DNA from: Granulosicoccus sp963833195
GTDB taxonomy: Bacteria; Pseudomonadota; Gammaproteobacteria; Granulosicoccales; Granulosicoccaceae
Length of the DNA: 64,000 nucleotides
Direction of reading: 5' to 3'
Assembly: GCA_963833195.1 (NCBI GenBank)
Contig: CAWHXF010000024.1
Coordinates: 124,001 to 188,000 of the forward strand
Shown here: positions 1 through 9,356 of the stretch, in pieces
Numbering within the stretch: the first letter of the stretch is position 1
Layout of the letters: every line of letters begins with the position of its first letter
Notes under the pieces: model-generated
Databases searched by the model: none
The model's input: the letters and a program-made list of their open reading frames with translations, nothing else
Told to the model about the DNA's origin: nothing
Position numbers and translations under genes: made by a program

Positions 1-505
1 CGTTCAGCCCCACCGCCGACAGCACGAAATAGTCGAGCTCTTCGGGCTCGAACGTGCGCCGCCAGCCGGCCTGCAGGTTCCAGTACGGCGTGACAGCGCG
101 GCTGTAGAGCACCTGGAGGTCCGCCGACTCGACGTCGTCGTCGAAGAGTCCCTCGCCCTCGCTCTCGATCCACAGTCGGTTGTAGTCCCCGCCGACGTAG
201 CCGAACACGTCCCACACGTACTTGTCGTCGCCGTCGTTGCTCTGATACTCCAGCCGGTCCGTGATGGCGAAGGCACGAAACGCGTTGTCGTGCACCGGAA
301 CGCCCTCGACGTCGATATCGCCGCGCGCGAGATCTCCGGGACCGACCGGGCCGTCGGGGTCGTGGATGGTGTCCGGCGGGGTCGCCGGCGTGGACTCCTG
401 CGCAGCGGCCATTGTCGCGACGCTCGCGAGCGCGACCGCACCGGCGCACGACGATACGGAGCGTATCGTCAGACGCCGGGCAGCGTTCGGCCCGAGCTGT
501 CTCAT
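1..505 (-). CDS. copB: Copper resistance protein CopB (outer-membrane), 3' end outside window
   Basis: Outer-membrane copper resistance protein of the CopB/PcoB family, thought to bind or sequester copper at the outer membrane. Only the N-terminal ~168 residues are in the window. After a signal-like leader (hydrophobic stretch AGAVALASVATMAAAQ) the protein shows the family blocks ITDRLEYQ, DKYVWDVFGYVGGDYNRLW and ESEGEG, followed by the start of the beta-barrel. The ATG overlaps the copA stop codon by four bases (ATGA), so translation is coupled to copA. It runs leftward off the window, so the C-terminal barrel cannot be judged. The family assignment rests on recognised motifs and the copA neighbour. 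Confidence 0.88.
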   Translation of the reverse strand, partial: MRQLGPNAARRLTIRSVSSCAGAVALASVATMAAAQESTPATPPDTIHDPDGPVGPGDLARGDIDVEGVPVHDNAFRAFAITDRLEYQSNDGDDKYVWDVFGYVGGDYNRLWIESEGEGLFDDDVESADLQVLYSRAVTPYWNLQAGWRRTFEPEELDYFVLSAVGLN

Positions 506-2310
506 CGGCTTGCCTCCGGCTGCTCGCTCTCCCATTTCGCCAGGGCCTCGGGCGTCAGCGCGACGTTCACGACGCGGAACATGCCGGAGTGGAAGTGGTA
601 CAGCATGTGGCAGTGGAACGCCCAGTCGCCGAGCTCCACCGGCGTGATCAGCAGCGAGAGCCTCTCGCCCGGCTTGACCATGATGGTATGCACGCGAGGA
701 ATGTGCTCGCCCTGACCGTTCTCGAGCTCCATCCACATGCCGTGCAGGTGGATGGGGTGCGCCATGGCCGACTGGTTCATCAGCACGAGCCGCGTGCGCT
801 GGTCGAGGTAGAACTGGATCTTCTCGGCGTCCGAGTACTTCACCCCGTCGAACGAGAAGATGTAGCGCGCCATGTTCGTCGTCAGGTTCACGACGACCTC
901 GCGCTCGGGTGCGCGCTCGGGCCGCGGCTCGAGCGCGCGCATCTGGCTGTAGGTGAACACGGGCCAGCCGTCGTTGCCGAGCCCCACACCGGGCTCGTCC
1001 AGACGGTTCTGCACCTTCATCGTGCGCATCGCGATGTTCACGTCCGGACGCGGCGGCATGTTCTCCATCGGTTCCATCATCTTCTCGGGCATGTCGGCCG
1101 GCAGGACGGTGTCGTCCATCATTCCCATGCCGATCTCGTCGAGCGAGCGCAAGGGGCGCTCGCGCAACGCCGGAACGGGTCCTTCCATGCCGGGCCGCGG
1201 CGCGAGCGTCGCACGCGCCATGCCGCTGCGATCGAGCGCCTCGGCCACGATCGTGTAAGCCCGGTCCTCGGGCGGCGTGACGATGAAGTCGTAGGTCTCG
1301 GCCACGCCGATGCGGAACTCTTCCGTCTCCACCGGCTCGATGTTCTGCCCGTGAACCTGCACCATCGTGATGGGCAGACCCGGCACGCGCACGTCGTAGT
1401 GCGTCATCGCGCAGGCGCTGATCGTGCGCACGCGCACGCGCTCCCCGGGTTGGAACAGGGCCGTCCAGTTGTCCTCGGACGCATGACCGTTCAGGGCGAA
1501 GACGTAGCCGTGATCGGTGACGTTCAGCAGATCCGTCGGAATCATGCCCATCTGGGCCCAGCCGGTGCGCTCGCGCACGGCCGCGCCGAGCCCGTCCTCG
1601 CGAATGTCGTCGACGAAGTCGCCGAACGTGCGGCGCTGGTAGTTGTAGTACTCCGAGCCCATCTTCTTGAGCTTGGCGTACTGCACCGACGGGTCCGATT
1701 TCGGCCAGTCCGAGAGGACGATGATGACGTCGCGATCGTACTCGAAGGGATCCCCTCCACTCGCCGGCTCGATCACGATCGGACCGAAGAGGCCTTGTGT
1801 CTCCTGGTACCCGGTATGGCTGTGGTACCAGTAGGTGCCGTTCTGGCGCACCCGGAAGCGGTACACGAACGTCTCGCCGGGCGCGATGCCGGGGAAGTTC
1901 ACGCCCGGTACCCCGTCGTACTCGAACGGTACGATGAAGCCGTGCCAGTGGATGGACGTGGATTCGTCCAGCGTGTTCGTCACACGCAGCACGACGTCGT
2001 CGCCCTCGCGCAGGTGAATGAGCGGCCCCGGCACGGTGCCGTTGAACGTGATCGCGTCGCGCTCGACCCCGCCGATGGTCACCGGCGTGCGCCCGATGAC
2101 GATGTCCCACTCGCTCTTCGGCTCGGACCGAGAGACGTCGAAGGCCTGCGCGGACGGCGTGCCTGATGCTTCTCCGGAGTCGGAGCGGGCCCAACGCGGC
2201 AGCAGGGCCGTCGCGACACCGCCCGCGAGCAGCATCTTCGACGCCCGGCGTCGGGCGAGATCGGGCCGCTCGGGTAACGTAGCTGCCAAGGGTGCGGGGA
2301 GGTGCTTCAT
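502..2310 (-). CDS. copA: Multicopper oxidase CopA (periplasmic copper resistance)
   Basis: Periplasmic multicopper oxidase that oxidises/sequesters Cu(I). The leader has an Arg-rich, twin-arginine-like motif (LARRRASKMLLAGG) before a hydrophobic stretch, suggesting Tat export. Copper ligands are complete: HWHG and HSHTG in the first cupredoxin domain, HPIHLHGMW and HCHMLYHFHSGM in the last. A Met-rich segment (MGMMDD, EKMMEPMENM) lies between them, as in CopA of Pseudomonas type. The start at 2310 (602 aa) is preferred over the ATG at 2352 because the CueR-like promoter at 2356-2386 would start transcription at about 2349. First gene of the copAB operon; copB starts inside its stop codon. 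Confidence 0.93.
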   Translation of the reverse strand: MKHLPAPLAATLPERPDLARRRASKMLLAGGVATALLPRWARSDSGEASGTPSAQAFDVSRSEPKSEWDIVIGRTPVTIGGVERDAITFNGTVPGPLIHLREGDDVVLRVTNTLDESTSIHWHGFIVPFEYDGVPGVNFPGIAPGETFVYRFRVRQNGTYWYHSHTGYQETQGLFGPIVIEPASGGDPFEYDRDVIIVLSDWPKSDPSVQYAKLKKMGSEYYNYQRRTFGDFVDDIREDGLGAAVRERTGWAQMGMIPTDLLNVTDHGYVFALNGHASEDNWTALFQPGERVRVRTISACAMTHYDVRVPGLPITMVQVHGQNIEPVETEEFRIGVAETYDFIVTPPEDRAYTIVAEALDRSGMARATLAPRPGMEGPVPALRERPLRSLDEIGMGMMDDTVLPADMPEKMMEPMENMPPRPDVNIAMRTMKVQNRLDEPGVGLGNDGWPVFTYSQMRALEPRPERAPEREVVVNLTTNMARYIFSFDGVKYSDAEKIQFYLDQRTRLVLMNQSAMAHPIHLHGMWMELENGQGEHIPRVHTIMVKPGERLSLLITPVELGDWAFHCHMLYHFHSGMFRVVNVALTPEALAKWESEQPEASR

Positions 2311-2355
2311 GGATCGTCGTGCGTCCGGGTCGGGTCGAGATCGACAGAACACGAA

Positions 2356-2386
2356 ATGCTGCAGCTGCCACCCACCGGAAGGTCAA
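2356..2386 (-). promoter_or_regulatory. CueR/MerR-type copper promoter for copAB
   Basis: On the minus strand TTGACC (2386-2381) is followed after 19 bases by CAGCAT (2361-2356). The spacer begins TTCCGGT and contains TGGCAGCT. The overlong 19-bp spacer with an ACCTTCC half-site is the hallmark of MerR-family metal promoters. It closely resembles the site at 43013-43043 upstream of the CueR-like gene: TTGACCTTCC, then GT, G, TGGCA and CT in the same register. It points toward copA. Confidence 0.6.
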
Positions 2387-2468
2387 CAGGCCGGACCCGG
2401 ATCGCGCCTCGCGGTGGAAACTATTGCAAGCCCCGGTATGCTTGCCCGCCTCCTTGCGCGGTGACGCC

Positions 2469-3164
2469 ATGCACGTATTGATCGTCGAGGACGAGACCAA
2501 GCTCGCCGCCTACCTGGCCTCCGGGCTGGAGAGCGAGGGCTGGACGGTGGACGTGGCACCCGACGGTCTTGAAGGCCTGCAGCGCGCGCTGGACGGCGTG
2601 CACGATGTGATCGTGCTCGACCGCCAGCTACCCGGTCTTGACGGCTTGGCCCTGCTCAAGGCCCTGCGCACGCGCAAGCGCGTGCCCGTGCTGATGCTCA
2701 CGGCGCTCGGCGCGGTCGACGATCGCGTGGAGGGCTTGCGCGCCGGCGCCGACGACTACCTCGTCAAGCCGTTCTCGTTCTCCGAGCTCGTCGCGCGTAT
2801 CCAGGCGATTGGTCGCCGAGCGCAGGACGCACCTGCGTCGCGAGATGCCGAGGAGGACGGCGTGCTGACCCTCGCGGACCTGGAGATGGACCACGGCGCA
2901 CGAAAGGTCACGCGCGGCGGCGAGCGCCTGGAGCTCACCGCGAAAGAGTTCCGTCTGCTCGCGCTGCTGCTGCGTCGCCGGGGGAAGGTCCTCTCGCGCG
3001 GTGAGATCGCGGATCGCGTGTGGGACATGAACTTCGACGGGGATACGAACATCGTGGAGGTGGCCGTGCGGCGGCTGCGGGTCAAGCTGGATGTACCCTT
3101 CGAGCGCAAGCTCCTGCACACGGTGCGGGGCATGGGCTACGTGCTGGAGGACCGGGGCCCTTGA
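2469..3164 (+). CDS. OmpR-family response regulator (CopR/CusR-like)
   Basis: DNA-binding response regulator, 231 aa. The receiver domain (about 1-115) has the acidic pair in VEDETK, the phospho-acceptor Asp in IVLDRQLPGLDGL, the Thr in LMLTALG and the Lys in YLVKPFSF. A winged-helix Trans_reg_C domain follows (about 130-228; LTAKEFRLLALL, RRLRVKLD, HTVRGMGYVLE). Its close divergence from copAB and coupling to a sensor kinase point to copper-responsive control, as in CopRS/CusRS. The ATG at 2469 begins the canonical MHVLIVEDE. The stop overlaps the TTG start of the kinase gene. Confidence 0.92.
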   Translation: MHVLIVEDETKLAAYLASGLESEGWTVDVAPDGLEGLQRALDGVHDVIVLDRQLPGLDGLALLKALRTRKRVPVLMLTALGAVDDRVEGLRAGADDYLVKPFSFSELVARIQAIGRRAQDAPASRDAEEDGVLTLADLEMDHGARKVTRGGERLELTAKEFRLLALLLRRRGKVLSRGEIADRVWDMNFDGDTNIVEVAVRRLRVKLDVPFERKLLHTVRGMGYVLEDRGP

Positions 3165-4573
3165 CGCCCGGACGTCCTCGCTCGCTCGCGGGCGGGCTGT
3201 CCGCGCGGCTCGCGCTGCAGACCTTCCTCGGTCTCACGTTCGTCTCGGCGCTGGTCTTCCTCGCGATCGATGGCCACCTGATCCTCGGCCAGCGGGCGCG
3301 CCTGGCTGAGATGCGCGAGCTCGTCCAGCACTTGGCCGAGGAGTCCGGATCGCCGGCGTCGCCCGGCGACCTGAAGCACCTGCTCGGCGACGTGTTCGCG
3401 GGCCACGCGGACTTCGGCCTGGAGCTGTACGACCCGTCCGCGGACGCCGCGACCGCTCCGGTGCTGCGGGCCGGGATGGTGTTGCCGGACGGCAGCTCCG
3501 ACCTGTCCCATCACGACGTACGCGCCACGGGGTTCGACCTGAACGCGCCGGGTGGCCCGGAACTGCGTGCCCGTCTGCTGCTGCACACCGAGCGGGACGA
3601 CGTGTTGCTGCGCAGGCTCGCTCTGACGCTGGCGGTCGCGGTGGCGCTGGGCACGCTGATCAACTCGCTCGCAGCCTCCTGGCGCGTGCGCCGGGACCTG
3701 CGACCCGTGAGTCGGCTCGCCGACCAGATCGACGCGCTGGACGCCGACTCGCTCGAGCGCCGCCTGCACGACGAGGGACAGCCGCTGGAGCTGCAGCCCC
3801 TCGTCGCGCGGTTCAACGACCTGCTCGACCGTCTGGGCGGCTCTTATCGCCAGATGGCCTCCTTCAACGCCGACGTGGCGCACGAGCTCAACACGCCGCT
3901 CGCGACAATGACGACAAGCAACGAAGTGGCGCTCAGGGGCGATGGCGACCTTGATGCCATGCGCGAGCTGCTCGGCTCCAACCTCGAGGAGCTGCAGCGC
4001 CTGAGCGGCATCGTGCGCGACATGCTGTTCCTGTCGACCGCCGAGCGCGGCGCGCGCGCGCGGGCGGTGCCCGTGTCGAGCCTCGCCGCCGAGGCACGCG
4101 GCGTCCTCGACTACCACGAGGCGGCGCTCGAGGAGGCGGGGCTTGCCGTCGAGATCACCGGAGACGCGGCGGCGCGGGTCGACGCTCGGCTCCTGCGCCG
4201 CGCGCTGTCGAACGTCATCGGCAACGCTACCCGCCACGCGGACCGCGGCAGCACCATCGACGTCCACATTGACGGTACGAACCGCACGGGGACGCAGGTG
4301 GAAATCTCGATCGTTGTCAGCAATAGCGGCGACACGGTACCGGTCGAGCACCTGCCGAGGCTCTTCGATCGCTTCTACCGGGTTGAAAGCGGGCGGGCGC
4401 CGGCTGGGAACGCGTCCGCAGGCACTCCGGTCGGCGCCCGCCACGGGCTGGGCCTGTCGATCGTCGCGGCGATCGCGCACATGCACGCCGGGCGCACCTT
4501 CGCGCGCTCCGCCGACGGGCTCACGTCGATAGGCATCGTGTTGCCCGAGTCGCCGCCCGACACGACGCGCTGA
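3161..4573 (+). CDS. Heavy-metal sensor histidine kinase (CopS/CusS-like)
   Basis: Inner-membrane sensor kinase, about 470 aa, partner of the upstream response regulator. It has two membrane segments (about 16-40 and 145-170) flanking a periplasmic sensor loop, then HAMP, a HisKA dimerisation domain with the phospho-accepting His in VAHELNTPLA, and an ATPase domain with the N box (SNVIGNATRHA) and G box (HGLGLSIVAAIA). The start is taken as TTG at 3161, which overlaps the regulator stop (TTGA). Upstream in-frame ATGs lie inside the regulator gene. The metal sensed is inferred from context. Confidence 0.88.
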   Translation: MTPGRPRSLAGGLSARLALQTFLGLTFVSALVFLAIDGHLILGQRARLAEMRELVQHLAEESGSPASPGDLKHLLGDVFAGHADFGLELYDPSADAATAPVLRAGMVLPDGSSDLSHHDVRATGFDLNAPGGPELRARLLLHTERDDVLLRRLALTLAVAVALGTLINSLAASWRVRRDLRPVSRLADQIDALDADSLERRLHDEGQPLELQPLVARFNDLLDRLGGSYRQMASFNADVAHELNTPLATMTTSNEVALRGDGDLDAMRELLGSNLEELQRLSGIVRDMLFLSTAERGARARAVPVSSLAAEARGVLDYHEAALEEAGLAVEITGDAAARVDARLLRRALSNVIGNATRHADRGSTIDVHIDGTNRTGTQVEISIVVSNSGDTVPVEHLPRLFDRFYRVESGRAPAGNASAGTPVGARHGLGLSIVAAIAHMHAGRTFARSADGLTSIGIVLPESPPDTTR

Positions 4574-4742
4574 CTGCGACCGACTCGGCGTCACGGCTCG
4601 AGCGCCGATCCGCTTACCGGCCGCTTCGACCGCAAAACGTAATTCGCTCGTGCGGCCCCTGACAGCTTCGGTCCTCAGTATGCACTTGTCGTCCACCGAC
4701 GATGCGCTTCCCCAACGGCGGCGCCGACCGAGGAGAACGAGC

Positions 4743-5021
4743 ATGCGATATATCAGAACTGTCCTTGGCGCCGCGGCCATTGCGTCGGCTGCGGCGTTTG
4801 CCGGCACGGCACACGCCGCCACCGCGGAAGAAATCGTCAAAGACTTCGAAGCGATGCGCGCCGGCCCGACGACCGACATCGAGCTGTCGGTATCCGGTGG
4901 TATCGCCGTCGTTACCGGGGAAGTCCCGACGGCGCTCGACCGCCGCGCGCTCACGGAGCGGCTGCGGGAGGCATCGGACGTCGATGAAATCATCGACCTC
5001 GTCGTGCTGGATCGTCCGTGA
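4743..5021 (+). CDS. Small exported BON-like domain protein
   Basis: A 92-residue protein with a clear signal peptide (hydrophobic core ending FAGTAHA) and one short domain shaped like a BON fold: a predicted helix, then ISVSGGIAVVTGEV-like strands (GGIAVVTGEV) and a final DEIIDLVVLD strand. BON domains bind phospholipid or peptidoglycan in the periplasm. A good ribosome site (AGGAGA) precedes the ATG at 4743. A second protein of the same kind follows about 100 bp downstream. It lies downstream of the copper kinase in the same direction, so metal-linked expression is possible but unproven. The BON assignment is by pattern only. Confidence 0.6.
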   Translation: MRYIRTVLGAAAIASAAAFAGTAHAATAEEIVKDFEAMRAGPTTDIELSVSGGIAVVTGEVPTALDRRALTERLREASDVDEIIDLVVLDRP

Positions 5022-5119
5022 CGGAGCCTCGTGCCGACTGGCAGTCGGTGCCGCCGCGACGTCGCACCGCTTTATTACACGCACTCAACCACACCGCAAA
5101 CTCAAAGAGACCGCAAGAC

Positions 5120-5425
5120 ATGAACATGATCAAAGCCCTTTCCCCGGCCGCCCTGGCCCTCGCGCTCGTCGCCGGCACCGCCGTCGCGGACACCGAACGA
5201 CCCCTGGAGGAGGTGGCCGAAGAGGTCCGTCAGCGAATCGCGCTCATCCCGAACGCCTCCGACGGCTCGTCGCACCAGACCATCACCGTCGAGGTGAGGA
5301 ACGACACGCTGAGGCTGATGGGGTTTATCGAGGGGTTCGAGGAACGCCGGGCCATCAACGACGTGCTGAAGAGCGTGGAAGGCCTTCACGCTGACCAGAT
5401 CGACGATCACATCGTGCAGCAATGA
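5120..5425 (+). CDS. Small exported BON-like domain protein, second copy
   Basis: A 101-residue exported protein: signal peptide (hydrophobic core PAALALALVAG, cleavage after TAVA), then a helix rich in Glu/Arg and BON-like strands (TITVEVRNDTLRLMGFIEGF) with a terminal LHADQIDDHIV. It shares layout but little direct identity with the protein encoded just upstream, so they may be diverged duplicates or simply two members of one envelope-stress family. No operon partner is seen downstream before the permease at 5647. No specific function is claimed. Confidence 0.55.
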   Translation: MNMIKALSPAALALALVAGTAVADTERPLEEVAEEVRQRIALIPNASDGSSHQTITVEVRNDTLRLMGFIEGFEERRAINDVLKSVEGLHADQIDDHIVQQ

Positions 5426-5646
5426 TCTGACGATCTAGCCGGGCGCCGCCGCGGCGGCGTCGGGCATTGCCGCCGCCAACAACCCCCACCCTTACTGGCG
5501 CCGCTACATGACGAAGGCTTGCCGTACGGACGAGACGCCTGCCGGTTAGCCGAATAGGGTCGAGCTCGCCCTGCACGAACAACGGCAGCCGCGTTCCATA
5601 CCTTGATCGATCCGTACCGACGACCGCACACCGGATTAAAGACCCC

Positions 5647-6972
5647 ATGCAGCACGAGGATGCCGACCGCGAGTACCGCGCCAATTCGATCACGCTTGCC
5701 GGAGCGGTCGCGATGGGCACCGGCGTCATGATCGGCGCCGGCATCTTCGCGCTGACCGGTCAGATCGCACAACTTGCGGGCCCCCTATTCCCCTTGGCTT
5801 TCGTCGCGGGCGCGATCGTCGCGGGCTTCAGCGCCTACGCCTACGTGCGCATGTCCAACCGCTGGCCATCGGCGGGCGGCATCGCCATGATCCTTCAGAA
5901 GTGCTACGGGCCCGGCGCGCTTGCCGGCGGCGCCGCACTGCTGATGGCGCTGAGTATGGTGATCGCCGAGAGCCTGGTGGCGCGCACCTTCGCCACCTAC
6001 GTGCTACGCCCGTTCGACATCACCGAAGGGCCACTGGTACCCGTGCTCGCGGTGACCGTGATCGGGTTTGCCTTCGTCGTGAACGTCGCCGGCAACCGTT
6101 CGGTCGGGCTGTTCTCCCTCATCATGGCGATCATCAAGATCGGCGGCATCGCGCTGTTCGGCATCGCCGCGCTGTGGTCGAGCGGGTTCAGCTTTGCAGC
6201 GGCGTCCGAAACCGACCAGGCCTTCGGGGCGATCGGATTCGTCGGCTCCATGGCGCTGTCGATCCTCGCGTTCAAGGGCTTCACCACCATCACCAACAGC
6301 GGCAGCGAGATCACCGACCCCCACCGGAACGTCGGTCGGGCGATCGCGCTGTCGATCGCGATCTGCACCGCGGTCTACCTGCTCGTGGCCTTCGGTGTCG
6401 GCTCCAGCCTGCCCATCGAGCGCATCATCGATGCGCGCGACTACGCCTTGGCCGAAGCTGCGGAGCCTGCGCTAGGCCAAGTGGGGTTCTACCTCACCGT
6501 TCTGCTGGCCGCCGTGGCGACCGCCTCGGCCGTGCTGGCCAGCGTCTTCGCGGTGTCACGCATGCTGGCGATGCTCACCGACATGGAGATGATTCCGCAC
6601 AGCCACTTCGGGATGTCCGGGCCCATACAACGGCACACTCTGGTCTACACCGTGGTCATCGCCTCGGCGCTCGCGGTACTCTTCGACCTGGGCCGCATCG
6701 CCTCGCTCGGTGCGTTCTTCTACCTCGTCATGGACATGATCATCCAGTGGGGCGTGTTTCGATACCGGGCCAAGGAGATCGGAGCGGTGAGGGCGGTGCT
6801 GGTGACGGCCCTCGTCCTGGATGCTGCGGTGCTTGCGGCCTTCACCGCGATGAAGCTCGACAGCGACCCGGCAATCGTGCTGTATGCAGTCGTAGGCATC
6901 ACGTCGGTCTTCGCGTTCGAGCGGGTCTACCTGTCGCGCTGGCTCGCACCGAGCCCCGACCACGCGCACTGA
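5647..6972 (+). CDS. APC-superfamily amino acid permease
   Basis: Integral inner-membrane transporter, 441 aa, with about 12 hydrophobic segments. The N-terminal block SITLAGAVAMGTGVMIGAGI is the amino acid/polyamine/organocation family signature (TM1 unwound Gly motif). FKGFTTITNSGSEITDPHRN in the middle matches the conserved cytoplasmic loop after TM6. Length is near the family norm of 440-480. The substrate cannot be told from sequence. It stands alone between the BON-like genes and a convergent EamA exporter. A decayed copy of its last ~35 codons lies at 32464-32571. Confidence 0.88.
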   Translation: MQHEDADREYRANSITLAGAVAMGTGVMIGAGIFALTGQIAQLAGPLFPLAFVAGAIVAGFSAYAYVRMSNRWPSAGGIAMILQKCYGPGALAGGAALLMALSMVIAESLVARTFATYVLRPFDITEGPLVPVLAVTVIGFAFVVNVAGNRSVGLFSLIMAIIKIGGIALFGIAALWSSGFSFAAASETDQAFGAIGFVGSMALSILAFKGFTTITNSGSEITDPHRNVGRAIALSIAICTAVYLLVAFGVGSSLPIERIIDARDYALAEAAEPALGQVGFYLTVLLAAVATASAVLASVFAVSRMLAMLTDMEMIPHSHFGMSGPIQRHTLVYTVVIASALAVLFDLGRIASLGAFFYLVMDMIIQWGVFRYRAKEIGAVRAVLVTALVLDAAVLAAFTAMKLDSDPAIVLYAVVGITSVFAFERVYLSRWLAPSPDHAH

Positions 6973-7057
6973 ACGCGGCACCGTCCCGGTCAGCCAGCTC
7001 GTTCCTGACCAACCTGGATAAGAGGCGTCAACGTCAGCGTAGTGGGCGCTTGCACGG

Positions 7058-7969
7058 TCAGGCACGATCCTGCTCGGGGTCCTGGAGCGGCTGCGGCGAG
7101 GAACCCGGCGCAACGATGCTCAGCCACAGCACGCTGATCAGGCAGAACAGGATCCCGATCCCGGTAAGGATCGACAGCGTTTCGCCGAAGAACGCGACCC
7201 CCATGGCGAGCCCAAAGACGGGCGTGAAGAAGGTGAACACGTTCAGCTGGTTGAGCGAGCCGCGGCGCAGCAGTTCGAACCACCCGACGAACGCCGCGGC
7301 CGTTCCCAGCAGACTCAAGGCCAGCAACGCGCCCACGAAGCCCCAGGACCAGAGAATCTCGCCTGGCTGCTCCACGATCGCGGACATCACTCCCAGAGGA
7401 ATGCTGCCCACGACCAGCTGCCAGCCCATGGCCCGCAGAGTGTCGATGCGCCCCGCCATTCGCGACAGGATGACGTTGCTCGCCGCCACCCCGAGCGCGC
7501 CCAGCAGAATCAGCCCCAAACCCGGCAACGTGGTTGCTGCACGTCCCAGGCCCGGAACGCCGATCAGCACGATGCCGCCGAAGCCGACCAGGAGGCCGAG
7601 GCACTGAGCCCGGCTCAACAGCTCCTGCCCGAGCCAGGCGAGAAGCACGGCGGCGAAGAGCGGCTGTGCATTGCCGACCACGGTAGCCAAGCCTGGGGCT
7701 ACTCGCGCGCCACCGTAGAACATGCCTGCAAAGCCCAGCGTGGTCGCGCTCAATCCTACCAACACCACGGCGCTCCAATGATTCCGGCCCCGCAGCGGGG
7801 GCCGCCTCTTGTAGTTAGCCACGATCAACAGGGACACCCCTGCGATCAAGGCGCGCATGGTGGCGAAACCGAGCGGCGGCGCGGCCGACAAGCCGTAGGT
7901 GATCAGCGGAAAACACAGCGCCCATAGGAACATCACGCCCATGGCTCCGAAAGCGACACCGGCGCTCAT
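7058..7969 (-). CDS. EamA/DMT-superfamily transporter (RhaT/YdcZ type)
   Basis: A 303-residue, ten-helix membrane protein composed of two EamA repeats (about 5-140 and 150-290). Typical blocks are LWALCFPLITYGL near the start, ARVAPGLATVVGNAQPLFAA closing the first repeat and FTFFTPVFGLAMGVAFFGE in the second. Such proteins export metabolites or amino acids; the substrate is unknown. It converges on the APC permease gene and is divergent from the Rieske gene, with 282 bp between the two starts in which no other gene was seen. Confidence 0.85.
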   Translation of the reverse strand: MSAGVAFGAMGVMFLWALCFPLITYGLSAAPPLGFATMRALIAGVSLLIVANYKRRPPLRGRNHWSAVVLVGLSATTLGFAGMFYGGARVAPGLATVVGNAQPLFAAVLLAWLGQELLSRAQCLGLLVGFGGIVLIGVPGLGRAATTLPGLGLILLGALGVAASNVILSRMAGRIDTLRAMGWQLVVGSIPLGVMSAIVEQPGEILWSWGFVGALLALSLLGTAAAFVGWFELLRRGSLNQLNVFTFFTPVFGLAMGVAFFGETLSILTGIGILFCLISVLWLSIVAPGSSPQPLQDPEQDRA

Positions 7970-8251
7970 GAGCCTGGTCGTTCCCCCGCCGCAGCGCCGC
8001 TCTCAAGCCCTCGACCACCTGCGCATGGATCAGCGACAGGTGCACCGACGCTGGCCGCCTTGCACGAACGTGAATCCGAGGTCGAAGTTGCTTGCAGAAA
8101 CGCGGGAACCTCACGGCTTCGCCGCAAGTCACAACCGATCCACGCGCATGTACCGACGCTTGTCTCGGACGCGAGGACCTTGCGGGACTCACCGAGGCCC
8201 GGCGCCCCGACCATCGCGCGAATCCTCGCTGGCATTTCGGAGGTAACAACC

Positions 8252-8893
8252 ATGATCGCCGACATCGACGCGAGTCTGGCGGGAGCGAACGGACACCGCA
8301 ACCCCGTCTTACCGGATGCAAGACGGCGCCGTTTGCTGGTCGCCGCCGTCGGCGCGGGGGTTGGGCTCGGGGTGGCGGGTGCGACCTACCCCATCCTGTC
8401 CTCCATGGCTCCCAGCGCTCGGGCTCGGGCGGCAGGCGCCTCGGTGGAGGCGGACGTCTCGAAGCTCGGACCGGGTCAGCTCGTGACGGTCGAATGGCGC
8501 GGCAAGCCCGTGTGGATCATCCGGCGTACGCCGGACATGCTCTCGTCGTTGAGCCGGGTTGTCACCGAGTTGCGTGATCCGGGCTCGCGGAGCAGCCAGC
8601 AACCGTCCTACGCACTGAATTCTCACCGCTCGATCAAGCCGGAGGTGTTCATCGCCATCGGGCTGTGCACGCACCTGGGCTGCGTACCCAACTACCGCCC
8701 GGAACTTGCCCCTGCAGACCTTGGCGACAGCTGGCAAGGCGGCATGTTCTGCCCTTGCCACGGCTCCAAGTTCGACTTGGCCGGCCGCGTCCACAAGGGC
8801 GTTCCCGCACCGACCAACCTCGTCATACCGGCCCACCGCTACGTGGACAGGAACCAGCTCGTGATCGGAGAGGACGCCAGCGCCGCCACCTAG
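8252..8893 (+). CDS. petA: Rieske [2Fe-2S] protein, cytochrome bc1 type, without neighbouring cytochrome genes
   Basis: Ubiquinol-cytochrome c reductase iron-sulfur subunit, 213 aa. An N-terminal RRRR-anchored hydrophobic segment (LLVAAVGAGVGLGVAGATYP) serves as Tat-type signal anchor. The C-terminal Rieske domain has both cluster motifs, CTHLGC and CPCHGS, supplying two Cys and two His. A strong ribosome site (GGAGGTAACAACC) fixes the ATG at 8252. Normally petA is followed by petB and petC for cytochrome b and c1; here a hypothetical gene and a channel gene follow instead. This may be a second, orphan Rieske copy. The symbol reflects family only. Confidence 0.85.
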   Translation: MIADIDASLAGANGHRNPVLPDARRRRLLVAAVGAGVGLGVAGATYPILSSMAPSARARAAGASVEADVSKLGPGQLVTVEWRGKPVWIIRRTPDMLSSLSRVVTELRDPGSRSSQQPSYALNSHRSIKPEVFIAIGLCTHLGCVPNYRPELAPADLGDSWQGGMFCPCHGSKFDLAGRVHKGVPAPTNLVIPAHRYVDRNQLVIGEDASAAT

Positions 8894-9005
8894 CACCCGT
8901 CCTCGATCACTGCCCGCGACGGCGGCGTCGACATCCGAGCCGCGACCGGTCTACCGCGGATCTCTCCGGGCTCGTCACCGATGGGCTCGGGGTATCCTTG
9001 TCCGC

Positions 9006-9356
9006 ATGTCCGGTGTCGAGCATGGCGTCCTGCCCGCTGACGTTGCCTCGCCGCAGGCGATGTTCGTCGCGATGCGAGAGCAAACAAGGCGTGCGCGCCG
9101 AGCGCGCTTCGCGGCGTTCGATCCGGCGCTGGACCGGATTGCCCGAGCCCGCCGGCGAATGGCGTCGTTGGAGCCAAGGCCGCGCGCGGGCTCGACGGTG
9201 CGCGACGTCGCGGATTTCCACGATCGCCTACCGACGGTCCGGAACGCGGACGACACCATTTCCGCTCGGTGGTCCGAGCAGGTGTCAGACATGTGCTGCC
9301 GGGTCGCGTCAGGGACCACCGAGGGAAGCGTGCCCGCCGCGGTGAGATGGGCATAG
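9006..9356 (+). CDS. Hypothetical protein, 116 aa
   Basis: An Arg/Ala-rich, soluble-looking 116-residue reading frame with no recognised domain. It is open from ATG 9006 and its stop overlaps the ATG (9347) of the channel gene downstream, an arrangement seen in co-translated pairs, which is the main support for its being real. Third-position G+C is high, as in its neighbours. No signal peptide or membrane segment is visible. It could be a chance open frame in GC-rich DNA. Confidence 0.4.
   Translation: MSGVEHGVLPADVASPQAMFVAMREQTRRARRARFAAFDPALDRIARARRRMASLEPRPRAGSTVRDVADFHDRLPTVRNADDTISARWSEQVSDMCCRVASGTTEGSVPAAVRWA

Noticed and set aside
412..2166. Long plus-strand open frame opposite copA
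   Set aside because: Mirror frame of a well-conserved gene, composed of His/Arg-rich low-complexity sequence.
3137..4993. 618-codon minus-strand frame opposite the sensor kinase
   Set aside because: No protein-like motif and it spans two genes and a promoter.
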